In this document: one piece after another, positions 9,219-17,478 of the stretch
Position numbering within the stretch: position 1 is the stretch's first letter
Layout of the letters: the number at the start of each line of letters is the position of its first letter
Assembly: GCF_000472965.1 (NCBI RefSeq)
Contig: NZ_AXAU01000001.1
Location: 124,001 to 188,000, forward strand
Reading direction: 5' to 3'
Origin: Bradyrhizobium murdochi
GTDB lineage: Bacteria > Pseudomonadota > Alphaproteobacteria > Rhizobiales > Xanthobacteraceae
Length of the DNA stretch: 64,000 bases
Position numbers and translations under genes: made by a program
Notes under the pieces: model-generated
Databases searched by the model: none
What the model was told of the DNA's origin: nothing
The model's input: the letters and a program-made list of their open reading frames with translations, nothing else

Positions 9219-9875
9219 ATGTTGAAACTGGTCATCGGCAACAAGAACTATTCGTCATGGTCGATGCGGCCATGGCTGGCGCTGCGCGCCAATGACATCC
9301 CCTTTGAGGAGGTGTTCATCCCGCTCTACACCAACGACAAGGCGGACAAAGACCGGATCCTGAGCTTTTCGGATTCGGGCAAGGTGCCGACGCTGATCGA
9401 TGGCGACGTCACGGTGTGGGATTCGCTCGCAATCATCGAGTATCTCGCCGAAAAATACCCGCAGGCGAAGCTGTGGCCGGAAGACCGCGCCCGCCGGGCG
9501 CATGCGCGTTCGATTTCGGCGGAAATGCATTCGGGCTTCATGCCGCTGCGCAACGAATGCGGCATGAACCTGCACCGCCCGATCGGTGCCGTCGAACTGT
9601 CGGACGAAGCACGCGCCAATGTGACACGCATTCAGGATATCTGGTCCGATTGTCATCGCCGTTACGGCAAGGACGGACCGTTCCTGTTCGGCGCGTTCGG
9701 CGGGGCAGACGCGATGTTTGCGCCGGTGGTGCATCGCTTTCGCACCTATGCGATCGAAGTGGAGGGCGAGGCGAGGCACTATTTCGATGCGATGATGTCG
9801 TTGCCGGCATTCCAGGAATGGACCCGCGCCGGCCTTGCCGAAACGCTTGTCATCGATCGGTTCGAGACGGTCTGA
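9219..9875 (+). CDS. Glutathione S-transferase family protein
   Basis: The 218 residues have an N-terminal thioredoxin-fold domain (1-80) with YSSWSMRPWLAL at the active-site loop, the cis-Pro region VPTLIDGD, and the glutathione-binding WDSLAIIEYLAE. The all-helical C-terminal domain follows (about 90-215). Cytosolic GSTs conjugate or reduce electrophilic or peroxidic compounds with glutathione. The start at 9219 is the first ATG that gives a complete beta-1 strand (MLKLVIGN). The longer open frame reaching back over the divergent DUF599 gene is not credible. Confidence 0.9.
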   Translation: MLKLVIGNKNYSSWSMRPWLALRANDIPFEEVFIPLYTNDKADKDRILSFSDSGKVPTLIDGDVTVWDSLAIIEYLAEKYPQAKLWPEDRARRAHARSISAEMHSGFMPLRNECGMNLHRPIGAVELSDEARANVTRIQDIWSDCHRRYGKDGPFLFGAFGGADAMFAPVVHRFRTYAIEVEGEARHYFDAMMSLPAFQEWTRAGLAETLVIDRFETV

Positions 9876-10177
9876 CGACGGGCCGGGCCGGCGGGGTCTG
9901 CAACTCCGCCCACGGCTTGCGGCCCTCGATCAATCTGCTGCCGGGCTGTCCGATTTTGGGAAAGACGGTTTCGATGCCGGGTAGGCGGATAACCGGGAAC
10001 TCCCTGGATTGGCGTTTATCGCCCTGAAAAACATGCAGAATTTGCGCATTTGCCATGCCTCGATGCCGCTGGCTTTTGGGCGATGGCCTGTGCTAGGTTG
10101 TCGCGGGGTTCTCAAGTCGGCCGAAAGCTTAGCGGGACCGTGAGCGCGGCCGGCGTTCTTGCGTAATGGAGAGGGCG
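9876..10177. other. Intergenic stretch, nothing recognised
   Basis: About 300 bp between the GST gene and the small protein gene. I see no coding frame with native codon bias, no terminator-like hairpin with a T-run and no repeat matching the other families in this window. Confidence 0.4.
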
Positions 10178-10369
10178 TTGAAGCATAAGTACTCCGTTGG
10201 AGAGACTGTCTATTTTACTGCCAGCAACGTGGCCCGTCCGGCCGCCAGCGGCACCTATGAGGTGATCCGGCTGCTGCCGACTGATGGCGACGACTGTCAG
10301 TATCGCATCAAAAGCTCGACCGAAGCTTTCGAACGGGTCGCCAAGGAAAGCCAGCTCGCGATTTCCTGA
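10178..10369 (+). CDS. Small conserved protein, predicted beta-rich, unknown function
   Basis: The product is 63 residues if translation starts at the TTG at 10178, or 67 from the ATG at 10166. The TTG is favoured because GGAGAGG precedes it and because the protein then begins MKHKYSVGETVYF. The later core reads YEVIRLLPTDGDDCQYRIKS and ERVAKESQLA, a compact beta-strand pattern that I recall as a small conserved family in Bradyrhizobium and relatives. No function is known to me. A hairpin lies about 85 bp downstream. Confidence 0.65.
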   Translation: MKHKYSVGETVYFTASNVARPAASGTYEVIRLLPTDGDDCQYRIKSSTEAFERVAKESQLAIS

Positions 10370-10455
10370 AACAGTTGTGCGCAAGCAGCCGGCTGACGGA
10401 GTTCCATTCAAAGCGCCGTCAAAAGGCCCCGTTCGCAGAACCATTCTGCCGAAAA

Positions 10456-10480
10456 GCGAATGCGATAAAGACGCATTCGC
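10456..10480. other. Perfect hairpin between two genes
   Basis: GCGAATGCG, 7 bases, then CGCATTCGC form a perfect 9-bp stem just before the gene at 10521. There is no T-run beyond CTTTC, so it may be a weak terminator for the small gene upstream or a structured leader for the gene downstream. Confidence 0.35.
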
Positions 10481-10520
10481 CTTTCGATCGCGTTGGATGC
10501 TGCGTTGAGGGACACTGCGC

Positions 10521-11477
10521 ATGAACTGGGCCTGGGCTGCTTCGCTGGATCAGATCTGGCGCTCGCCGAACCTTCCACTGTACCTGACGCTGGCCACGGC
10601 CGGCTTTGTCGGGCTTGTCGTTCTGATCACGCTGCTGCGCTCGGAGAGATCCGTGGCCAACGGCGTGCTGGCGCTCATCACGCTGCTTGCGATCGGCGTA
10701 GCGGGAGCCGTGACCTTCCGCGGGTTCGGCACGGCAAACGCCGTTCAGCCGGCGGAGGCTCGGCCGGTTCTGACGGCCACAGCGGCATTGCCGCAGCTTT
10801 CCTGTATCGACGAGCTTGCCGGTGATGCCGTCCTCGCCGCATGCGAGAAGGCGCTGTTCGGTTCGGCGGAGTCGGTGGCAGCGGCGGTCGCCTACGCCGC
10901 CTCGCAGATCACGCTGTTGACCTCGCTGGGCGATGTCGCCACCGCGAACAAGGGGGCCGGTTCCGATTTGCAGGCGCTGCGCCGCGCCGTCGAGCGCGAC
11001 CGTTACGGGTTGATGGCCTATGTGCTGACGGTGCGTGACCGCTGTACGCCAGCGGCCTGCCGTGCGTTCCGCTCGCTGACCGACACGCGCCAAGTCGTGG
11101 CCAACATGGAAGACCGTGTCTACGAAAGCCTGGTCATGCGCCACGCGGCGTCGTGGAACGCGCCGCCGCAGACTGCGGCCGGCATGATGGCGGCGTTACC
11201 GCCGTCCCAGCCGACAGGGAAGCCGACCAATGCCGAATTCCCGACCTCGGCCTCTACTCCGCCGGTTAGCATCATGACGCCCGAGCCGCCGGCGAAGCCG
11301 TCGCCATCGGCCACTGCTGCGCCGGCATCGCCAGCCGCGCCGCGACCGGCCGCCGCGACACCGCCGTCGCCCGCACTCGCTGCCAAGAAGCCGCCGCCGG
11401 CGCCGAAGCGGCCGTCCACCGCGGCGCCGGTCCAACTCGCGCCGTCGGGTTCGGGGGCTGCCGACAACGAGCAGTGA
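10521..11477 (+). CDS. Membrane-anchored protein with Pro/Ala-rich tail, unknown function
   Basis: The 318 residues include two N-terminal membrane segments (about 21-40 and 46-66), a soluble helical domain (about 90-210) with three or four cysteines (LSCIDEL, AACEK, RDRCTPAACR), and a low-complexity Pro/Ala/Ser tail (about 225-318). A GAGGGAC lies before the ATG. The cysteine arrangement suggests disulfides in a periplasmic domain. I do not recognise a named family. It is followed at once by the DUF1489 gene on the same strand, so the two may share a transcript. Confidence 0.65.
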   Translation: MNWAWAASLDQIWRSPNLPLYLTLATAGFVGLVVLITLLRSERSVANGVLALITLLAIGVAGAVTFRGFGTANAVQPAEARPVLTATAALPQLSCIDELAGDAVLAACEKALFGSAESVAAAVAYAASQITLLTSLGDVATANKGAGSDLQALRRAVERDRYGLMAYVLTVRDRCTPAACRAFRSLTDTRQVVANMEDRVYESLVMRHAASWNAPPQTAAGMMAALPPSQPTGKPTNAEFPTSASTPPVSIMTPEPPAKPSPSATAAPASPAAPRPAAATPPSPALAAKKPPPAPKRPSTAAPVQLAPSGSGAADNEQ

Positions 11478-11533
11478 TCTTCACAAGGAGTGATCTTTTC
11501 AAAGCGCGCCTGGGCCGCTACATCGGCGGGATC

Positions 11534-11974
11534 ATGCCGCTTCATCTCATCAAGCTTGCCGTTGGCTGCGAGTCGGTCAAAGAACTCAAGGGGTGGGTTG
11601 CCGAACGCATGGCAGCCGCCAAGAAAAAGGGCCTGCCGCTCCGTCACGTCCACATCACGCGGATGACGCCGAAGCGCGACAGCGAGATCCTCGCCGGCGG
11701 CTCGCTCTACTGGGTCATCAAGGGTGAAATTGCCGCCCGCGAAAAAATCATCGCGATCGAACCGTTCCGCGACAAGGACGGTATCGGGCGGTGCCGCCTG
11801 GTGATGCAGCCCAAGGTGTTTGCAGTCTCGCCGCGGCCGATGCGCCCGTTCCAGGGTTGGCGCTATTTGACCGAGGACGCAGCACCCCCGGACCTCACCA
11901 AATCCTCCGCCGCCAGCGTCGCCGCGATGCCCGAACCGATGCGGCGCGAATTGCGCGATCTGGGGCTGCTCTGA
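11534..11974 (+). CDS. DUF1489 family protein
   Basis: The 146-residue protein begins MPLHLIKLAVGCESV, the usual start of DUF1489 proteins, and keeps their features: HITRMTPKR, then GGSLYWVIKG, then VMQPKV and a C-terminal PFQGWRYLT. The family is widespread in alphaproteobacteria and has no known function that I can name. The open frame extends upstream to 11474, but the ATG at 11534 with GGCGGG before it fits better. It is convergent with panC. Confidence 0.85.
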   Translation: MPLHLIKLAVGCESVKELKGWVAERMAAAKKKGLPLRHVHITRMTPKRDSEILAGGSLYWVIKGEIAAREKIIAIEPFRDKDGIGRCRLVMQPKVFAVSPRPMRPFQGWRYLTEDAAPPDLTKSSAASVAAMPEPMRRELRDLGLL

Positions 11975-11993
11975 CCCGGACTGCGGCTACGTC

Positions 11994-12845
11994 CTAAACT
12001 CCGATGTTATCGATCAAGCGGGTTGTGCCGAGCTTCGCGGCGACGAGGATCCGCACCGGTCCGTCCTTGATCGATGCGATCGGCGCCAGCGTCCCGGCGT
12101 GACGAGCCTCGAAATAGTCCAGCGCAAAGCCAGCGGCGGTGATCAGTTCGCGGCCGGCCGCCATCGCGGCCTCGAAATCCTCGCCGGCCTTCAGCCGTTT
12201 GGCGCTTTCCTTCATGGCGCGATGGAGCGTCGGTGCCGTCTGCCGTTCCTCGGCCGAGAGGTAGACGTTGCGCGAGGACATCGCCAGCCCGTCGCGTTCC
12301 CGCACGGTGCGCGAGCCGATCACCTTGACGCCGAGGTCGAGATCGGCGGCCATCTGCGTCACCACCCGCAGTTGCTGAAAGTCCTTCTCGCCGAAGATCG
12401 CGACGTCCGGCCGGACCTGCGTGAACAGCTTGCCAACCACGGTGGCGACGCCGCCGAAGAAATGCGGCCGGAAACGATCCTCGAGCCCGGCAGTAGCCGG
12501 ACCTTCCGGCACGATCCTTGTGGCGAAGCCGTCCGGGTACATCGCCTTGACGTCCGGATTCCAGACCAGGTCGACCTTCTCGGCGGTGAGCTTGGCGAGG
12601 TCGGCCTTCCAGGTGCGCGGGTATGAGCCGAAATCCTCCGTCGGCGCGAACTGCGTCGGGTTTACGAAGATCGAGACGACGACTTTTTGTGCGCGACGTT
12701 TGGCGAGGCGGACCAGCGACATGTGCCCGTCATGAAGCGCACCCATGGTCGGCACCAGCGCGACGGCGGCCTTGCGGGCGCGCAAGGCCTCGACGGCGCG
12801 GCGCAATGCGGGAACGGTACGGACGACCATGGGACTTCGCGACAT
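11994..12845 (-). CDS. panC: Pantothenate synthetase (pantoate-beta-alanine ligase)
   Basis: PanC joins pantoate to beta-alanine with ATP in the last step of vitamin B5 synthesis. The 283-residue protein has the nucleotidyltransferase HIGH-like motif [10 protein letters not shown], then FVNPTQF, the pantoate-binding FGEKDFQQL, and the KMSKS-like MSSRN. The length is normal. I chose 12845 ([10 protein letters not shown]) rather than the longer frame to 13004, because the extra N terminus covers a tandem repeat and has no family similarity. Pairing with the divergent mipZ is, as I recall, also seen in other alphaproteobacteria. Confidence 0.95.
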   Translation of the reverse strand: MSRSPMVVRTVPALRRAVEALRARKAAVALVPTMGALHDGHMSLVRLAKRRAQKVVVSIFVNPTQFAPTEDFGSYPRTWKADLAKLTAEKVDLVWNPDVKAMYPDGFATRIVPEGPATAGLEDRFRPHFFGGVATVVGKLFTQVRPDVAIFGEKDFQQLRVVTQMAADLDLGVKVIGSRTVRERDGLAMSSRNVYLSAEERQTAPTLHRAMKESAKRLKAGEDFEAAMAAGRELITAAGFALDYFEARHAGTLAPIASIKDGPVRILVAAKLGTTRLIDNIGV

Positions 12846-12967
12846 CTGGCCTCGATCTCTTGCAGCTTGTGACGACGGGGTGAGGGGGCCGGTGGCCCCG
12901 ATACTTTCGGCGGGCACGCCGACCTTATAAGGCCAGAGCTTTGCCGCCAAGGTTACTCGGGAATGGC

Positions 12968-13005
12968 AAGCCTGCGCCAGCTCAACAAGCCTGCGGCAGC
13001 TCAAC
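12968..13005. repeat. Tandem duplication, two 19-bp units
   Basis: Units 12968-12986 and 12987-13005 are identical except for one base (CGCC against CGGC). They lie in the panC-mipZ intergenic region and look like a simple slippage or local duplication. Confidence 0.7.
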
Positions 13006-13118
13006 GCGAAAGCTAGACGTGCGCGCCTCGCTGGTCGAAACGGCTGCGAGCCGATCGCTGCAACGGAACGAAATCCGCACCATCGGATTCATGATTAAGA
13101 CACACCGCGAGCGAATTG

Positions 13119-13136
13119 AATGCGTCGTCACGCATT
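13119..13136. promoter_or_regulatory. Palindrome upstream of mipZ
   Basis: AATGCGT-cgtc-ACGCATT is a perfect 7-bp inverted repeat ending 53 bp before the mipZ start. A GATTC (a CcrM-type GANTC methylation site) lies at 13086-13090. The palindrome could be a dimeric regulator site or a small leader hairpin. Confidence 0.35.
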
Positions 13137-13189
13137 TCACTTGACCGCAGCCGCGCTGTGATTTGAAGATATCGAGCGGGGGTTGAATC

Positions 13190-14125
13190 ATGTTGCTTCA
13201 GGCGAGTCAGGGTCAATTTGGTTCGGCGCATGTCGTCGTGCTCGGCAACGAGAAGGGCGGTTCTGGAAAATCCACCACCGCCCTGCATATCGCTGTTGCC
13301 CTGCTGAAGGCCGGGCAGCGCGTCGCTACCATCGACCTCGACTGCCGCCAACAGAGTTTTACCCGCTACATCGCCAACCGGAGCGCGTGGGCCCGCCGCA
13401 CCAGTCTCGATCTCGAAATCCCCGTGCACTACTGCATCAAGCTCGGCGAGACGATGCAGATCGCTGACAATGAAAACTCCGAGTTCCAGCAGTTCGCGGC
13501 GGCGGTCGGCACGGTCGAGCGCGCTTTCGACTTCATCGTCATCGATACGCCCGGTTCGGACTCCTACCTGATGCGGCTGGCGCATTCGATGGCCGACACG
13601 CTGGTGACCCCGATCAACGACAGCTTCCTCGATTTCGACGTTCTCGGCACCGTCGATCCTGCAACCTACACGGTTACCGGCGAGAGCCATTATGCGGAGA
13701 TGGTGCGCGACACCAGGCGCAAGCGCCGCCAGCTCGACGGCGCCACTACCGACTGGATCGTGGTGCGCAACCGCCTGTCGATGATCGGATCGCGCAACAA
13801 GCAGCTCGTCGCCGACAGCCTGAAGGACCTTTCGCTGCGGCTCGGCTTCCGTTCCATCGATGGATTCGCCGAGCGGGTGGTCTACCGCGAATTCTTCCCG
13901 CGCGGACTGACGGCGCTGGACAACATCGACGAGGCTACCCTCGGCACCCGGCCCAGCATGGGCCATGTCACGGCGCGCGAGGAAGTGACCAGCCTGTTGC
14001 GCCAGCTCAAGCTGCCGCTCGACGAGCGCGGCCGCCGTCGCGCCGCCAACCGCGCCGAATGGTTCACCCAGGTCGACAAGCCGCTCGAAGTCCACGACAT
14101 CATTGGCGACATCATCAGCGCCTGA
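13190..14125 (+). CDS. mipZ: Division-site positioning ATPase MipZ (ParA family)
   Basis: MipZ is a P-loop ATPase that forms a gradient from the chromosome poles through ParB and blocks FtsZ assembly away from midcell. The 311-residue protein carries the deviant Walker A GNEKGGSGKST at 19-29, the switch-like IDLDCRQQSFTRYI, Walker B-like FIVIDTPGSD, and the MipZ-type stretch around TDWIVVRNRLS. The C terminus VHDIIGDIISA is also typical. GGGGG lies a few bases before the ATG. ParA proteins proper are alternatives, but the long central region and the panC neighbour fit MipZ better. Confidence 0.88.
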   Translation: MLLQASQGQFGSAHVVVLGNEKGGSGKSTTALHIAVALLKAGQRVATIDLDCRQQSFTRYIANRSAWARRTSLDLEIPVHYCIKLGETMQIADNENSEFQQFAAAVGTVERAFDFIVIDTPGSDSYLMRLAHSMADTLVTPINDSFLDFDVLGTVDPATYTVTGESHYAEMVRDTRRKRRQLDGATTDWIVVRNRLSMIGSRNKQLVADSLKDLSLRLGFRSIDGFAERVVYREFFPRGLTALDNIDEATLGTRPSMGHVTAREEVTSLLRQLKLPLDERGRRRAANRAEWFTQVDKPLEVHDIIGDIISA

Positions 14126-14148
14126 TCTCCATCGGCAGCCGGCTCAGC

Positions 14149-15231
14149 CTATCGCGGCAGGACGACCGTCATTTTGAACGGACCACTGTGTGCGGCCGCA
14201 TGCGCGACCGCCTCGTTGGCGCGGTCGAGACTGAACGCGGTGACCTCAAAATGATCGAGATCGACCAGGCCGGCGCGGATCAGGCCGGTCATCAGCACGG
14301 CCGCATGCGGTGGGTACATCCATTGCCCCCGCAGGGTGATGCAGTTTCGCATCATCCAGGGGTAGGGCAGGTCGAGGCCGGCGCCGCCGAGCATGCCGAC
14401 GCCGCCCATCAGCACCACCCGGCCGTAAGGCCGCACCGCCATGATGGCGGTTCGCACCTGCGCGGCGTTGGCCGCCGGCGGGAGGATGTCGAGCACGCAG
14501 TCGATCGGGCCGGACGCCGCCTGCAGGATGCGGGCGCGATCATCGGCCTCGTGGCCGCGCATCGGCACCGTCCGGACGCGCCCACCGAACCGCCGCGTTA
14601 GCTCAGCCAGCGCCTGCTCGTTCCGCCCGGTCGCGACCACGCATTGCGCGCCGATCCCCAATGCGACGGCGACGGCCGCACTGCCGAAGCTGCCGGTGGC
14701 GCCGTTGACTAGCGCGATCTCTCCGGCTTGCAGTTGTGCGGCAAGGAAGCCGCCGAAGGGTACGAGCAAGGTGCCGAGCGCACACCAGCGGCCTGGATCC
14801 TTATCGTCGATGTCGCCGATCGGAACCACGTTTTCGGTCGGCACGCGCATCTGCTCGGCCCAGGCGCCGTTGTGGAAATAGCGTTGCAGGTGCAGCCCGC
14901 CTTCGCTGCCGGCGGTGAGGCCCTGCAGGGCGATGTCGGGCGATAGTGCGTTGTCGCGCGAGCGCACGGTCGGATCGCAATAGACCCAATCGCCAGGGCG
15001 AAGGCGGGTCGCGTCGGGGCCGGTGGCTCGGATACGGCCGATCGCGCCGGGGCCGGGCACCATGGGTAGTTCCATCAGGTACTTCCGCTGCCCGCCGAGC
15101 ACTTCGTTGGCATAGGCCAGCACGCGGCTCGCCATGACGTCGACGATAACCTCGCCGGTGCCGAGCAGCGGGTCGGGAAGGGTCTCGATCGCAAGCGGCG
15201 ATCCGAACGCGTTCAGAACGGCAGCCTTCAT
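14149..15231 (-). CDS. Medium-chain dehydrogenase/reductase, zinc-less quinone-oxidoreductase-like
   Basis: The 360-residue protein has the GroES-like N-terminal domain of MDR enzymes (MKAAVLNAFGSPLAIETLPDP, then GDWVYCDP) and a Rossmann domain with NGATGSFGSAAVAVALGIGA near 190 and VVATGRNE. The catalytic-zinc motif GHE and the structural-zinc cysteine cluster of true alcohol dehydrogenases are missing, so it is probably a zinc-independent NAD(P)H reductase. It is divergent from an XRE/MmyB-type regulator that probably controls it. The substrate is unknown. Confidence 0.83.
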   Translation of the reverse strand: MKAAVLNAFGSPLAIETLPDPLLGTGEVIVDVMASRVLAYANEVLGGQRKYLMELPMVPGPGAIGRIRATGPDATRLRPGDWVYCDPTVRSRDNALSPDIALQGLTAGSEGGLHLQRYFHNGAWAEQMRVPTENVVPIGDIDDKDPGRWCALGTLLVPFGGFLAAQLQAGEIALVNGATGSFGSAAVAVALGIGAQCVVATGRNEQALAELTRRFGGRVRTVPMRGHEADDRARILQAASGPIDCVLDILPPAANAAQVRTAIMAVRPYGRVVLMGGVGMLGGAGLDLPYPWMMRNCITLRGQWMYPPHAAVLMTGLIRAGLVDLDHFEVTAFSLDRANEAVAHAAAHSGPFKMTVVLPR

Positions 15232-15288
15232 GGGGCCCCCTCGTTTCGATGAAGCCGAATTCTCGCAGGCTTCGTTGCCCCAACAAGA

Positions 15289-15305
15289 CCTGGTATTATC
15301 CTAGG
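15289..15305. promoter_or_regulatory. Candidate operator between reductase and MmyB-type regulator
   Basis: The imperfect palindrome CCTGG-tattatc-CTAGG lies in the 106-bp gap between the divergent genes, 33 bp before the regulator start. Its TATTAT centre could double as a -10 element. The assignment rests on position and partial symmetry only. Confidence 0.3.
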
Positions 15306-15337
15306 ACTGGAGAACCCTCCTCAGGGGTGCGGCGCGC

Positions 15338-16123
15338 ATGACAGAACCAGCCACGAATTCAAGGCAAAGCGAACTCGGCGACTTCCTGCGCTCACGGCGG
15401 CAGAAGCTGACGCCGAAGGCGGTCGGTCTGCCCGGCGGCCGGCGGCGGCGCACGCCCGGCCTGCGGCGGGAGGAAGTGGCCGACCTCGCCGGCATCGGCG
15501 TCGACTGGTACATCCGTCTCGAGCAGGGACGATCCGTCAGCCCTTCGGCAGCAACGATCGATGCGCTGGCCCGCGCGCTGCGGCTGACCAGGGCCGAACA
15601 CCGGCATCTGAGAGAGCTGACGCAAAATGCCGACCGGCGCGCCTTTGTCCGCGAGACCGTTCCGCCCGCCGTCCGCCGCACCGTCGAGCAACTCAACCTG
15701 CCGGCCTACGTCACCGGCCGGCGCTGGGACATTCTCGCCTGGAATGCAGCCGCCGACGAAATCTTTGCGTTCAGCCGGCTTGCGGAAGCCGACCGCAACA
15801 GCCTGCTCTCGGTACTGACCAATCCCGCGACGAGGCGGCTGTTCGGTGCGTCATGGACGGATGAGGCGCAGCGCATGGTTGCCCAGTTCAGGGCGACGCA
15901 TGACCTGTGGGCCGGCGATCCAGCCTTTCGCGACCTGCTGGCGCGACTGCGCGAAGGCTGTCCGGAATTTATTGGCTGGTGGGAGGCCCATGACGTCAGC
16001 GGCGTCGCGGCAGGACGGAAATCCTTGACCCATCCCAAAAAGGGCCGGCTCAAACTGGAGTATGCGAGTTTCCAGTCCAATGACGACCCGGCCTTGAAGC
16101 TCGTCATCTACACGACGGTTTAA
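15338..16123 (+). CDS. XRE-family regulator with MmyB-like ligand-binding domain
   Basis: The 261-residue protein has an N-terminal helix-turn-helix (about 8-75: LGDFLRSRRQKLTP, then RTPGLRREEVADLAGIGVDWYIRLEQGR) and a C-terminal MmyB domain (about 105-261: VTGRRWDILAWNAAAD, then WWEAHDVSG and HPKKGRLKLEYASF). MmyB-like domains have a PAS-like pocket, and a fatty acid was found in one structure that I recall. Members usually control an adjacent short- or medium-chain dehydrogenase, which matches the divergent MDR gene here. Confidence 0.9.
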   Translation: MTEPATNSRQSELGDFLRSRRQKLTPKAVGLPGGRRRRTPGLRREEVADLAGIGVDWYIRLEQGRSVSPSAATIDALARALRLTRAEHRHLRELTQNADRRAFVRETVPPAVRRTVEQLNLPAYVTGRRWDILAWNAAADEIFAFSRLAEADRNSLLSVLTNPATRRLFGASWTDEAQRMVAQFRATHDLWAGDPAFRDLLARLREGCPEFIGWWEAHDVSGVAAGRKSLTHPKKGRLKLEYASFQSNDDPALKLVIYTTV

Positions 16124-16192
16124 GATCCCTCTGGGACCCCGTTGCCGGTATTAACGCACCGTGATGCACCGTGACGCAGCGGGTTCCCGGGA

Positions 16193-16236
16193 ACTTGGGC
16201 GGTACTACGCCGTTACTTGGGCGCCACTACGCCGTT
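16193..16236. repeat. Tandem 22-bp duplication upstream of the hydrolase gene
   Basis: Units 16193-16214 and 16215-16236 share ACTTGGGCG at one end and ACTACGCCGTT at the other and differ at two adjacent bases (GT against CC). A shorter duplication, GCACCGTGA repeated after 10 bases, lies just before it (about 16156-16176). The 16124-16475 gap holds no gene that I can support. Confidence 0.7.
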
Positions 16237-16334
16237 TTCATTAGACTTTTATCAGATGCTCGAACCGAAGCTTGAAAGGAGGCGTCGTAAGGTGAGGTCG
16301 AATTTGTGGAACTGAGCGGCTGCCCAATGGATGG

Positions 16335-16345
16335 GTGCGTCGCAC
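16335..16345. promoter_or_regulatory. GTGC-N3-GCAC palindrome matching the phasin promoter sites
   Basis: GTGCGTCGCAC followed by AAT is the same as the 15-bp palindrome at 21421-21435 except for the outermost left bases. It lies 130 bp before the hydrolase start. TGC-N-GCA-type palindromes are, from memory, bound by the polyhydroxyalkanoate regulator PhaR, so common control with the phasin gene is possible. Confidence 0.4.
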
Positions 16346-16380
16346 AATGATCAGGCGGTCAATACACAACATTTGGCCTT

Positions 16381-16402
16381 TATGTCACGCCATCGTGACA
16401 TA
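16381..16402. promoter_or_regulatory. 22-bp inverted repeat upstream of the hydrolase gene
   Basis: TATGTCAC-gccatc-GTGACATA is a perfect 8-bp inverted repeat, 73 bp before the ATG at 16476. Its symmetry and spacing suit a dimeric helix-turn-helix regulator, and TATATC just after it could be a -10 element. I cannot name the regulator. Confidence 0.45.
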
Positions 16403-16475
16403 TATCATCAACAAGGGACCGAAAGAGTCTCAAACAGGGTTGAGCCCCTAGCGGGGCGCGAGGACGAAGACAAAT

Positions 16476-17375
16476 ATGAAACGTGGAATTCTCGTTCTGC
16501 TTTCACTCTCCGTGCTGGTCGCTGTCGCGTATTTCACCGCGAACAAGTGGGCGATCCGGCACGAGACAATCGCGTTTCATGATCCCGTCCGCGAAAATCG
16601 TCTGGTGGCGGTCAGCATCGCCGTTCGCCGCGACAAGGAAATGCAGGCCAATGCCGGCTTGATCAAGCTGCCGGTTGCGGTCCTCAATCACGGCAACACC
16701 GTCAAGAACACCGAGTACTCGTTCCTGTCGACCGTGTTCGCCTGGCGCGGCTATCTTGCGGTCAGCCCGCAGCACGATCTACCGACCGATCCGCCGATGG
16801 TGACCAAGATCGGTGAACCTTATGTCGGCCGTCTGCCGCAGATTCAGCGCGGCGTCGCCAACATCCATTTCGCTCTCCACGAAATGAAGAAGATCCAGCC
16901 CAATGCCGACTATGACAAGGTGACCATGGTCGGGCATTCAATGGGCGGCGACATCTCGATGTATTTCGCCAAACAGTATCCCGACGAGATCAAGAAAGTC
17001 GTGACACTGGACAATTTGCGCGTGCCGTTCCTGACCGACGGCAAGTTCAAGATCCTGTCGTTCCGCTCCACGGACACGCATTTCAAAGCGGACCCCGGCG
17101 TCGTGCCTGACGACGAGCAATGCGAGCAGGCCGGCATCACCGTCGTGAACACCGGCTTCCAGCACAACGATATGCGGGACACCGGGCCCGACGCAGCCAA
17201 ATCCTCGATCCAGTCGATGCTCGACAAGTTCATCGACGAGTCCGACAAGAGTGGCGCGTTGAAGCCCGTGCCGACCAAGGTGCCGGACGTTCTGACCAGC
17301 AGCCCGGGACCGGTGCCGCTGTCCGTTCCGCTGGCCAGCAATCCCGTGCCGAAAAACAAGTCGGTTACGAACTAG
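16476..17375 (+). CDS. Exported alpha/beta hydrolase
   Basis: The 299-residue protein has an N-terminal signal or anchor (about 4-24) and then an alpha/beta hydrolase fold. The nucleophile elbow is GHSMGG (Ser near 154), the oxyanion region is AVLNHGNT (near 68-75), and a candidate catalytic His is in GFQHNDM (near 231). The last 45 residues are Pro/Val-rich and probably unstructured. It could act on esters in the periplasm; lipase, esterase and PHB-oligomer hydrolase activities are all possible. The upstream GTGC-N3-GCAC palindrome hints at a link to polyhydroxybutyrate metabolism, which is inference only. Confidence 0.78.
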   Translation: MKRGILVLLSLSVLVAVAYFTANKWAIRHETIAFHDPVRENRLVAVSIAVRRDKEMQANAGLIKLPVAVLNHGNTVKNTEYSFLSTVFAWRGYLAVSPQHDLPTDPPMVTKIGEPYVGRLPQIQRGVANIHFALHEMKKIQPNADYDKVTMVGHSMGGDISMYFAKQYPDEIKKVVTLDNLRVPFLTDGKFKILSFRSTDTHFKADPGVVPDDEQCEQAGITVVNTGFQHNDMRDTGPDAAKSSIQSMLDKFIDESDKSGALKPVPTKVPDVLTSSPGPVPLSVPLASNPVPKNKSVTN

Positions 17376-17478
17376 GCGACTGACCGCCATCGTGCATTTG
17401 CGGCTGCGTCACGGGCTGCCGCATTGACCCGCTGTAGGCAACGTCCCACATAAAGCTCGCTGTTATCCGCGAGCGCTC

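Noticed and set aside
16331..16582. A plus-strand frame running into the hydrolase gene
   Set aside because: It covers the palindromic sites and overlaps the hydrolase in another frame; the hydrolase signal peptide and GHSMGG motif decide the real frame.
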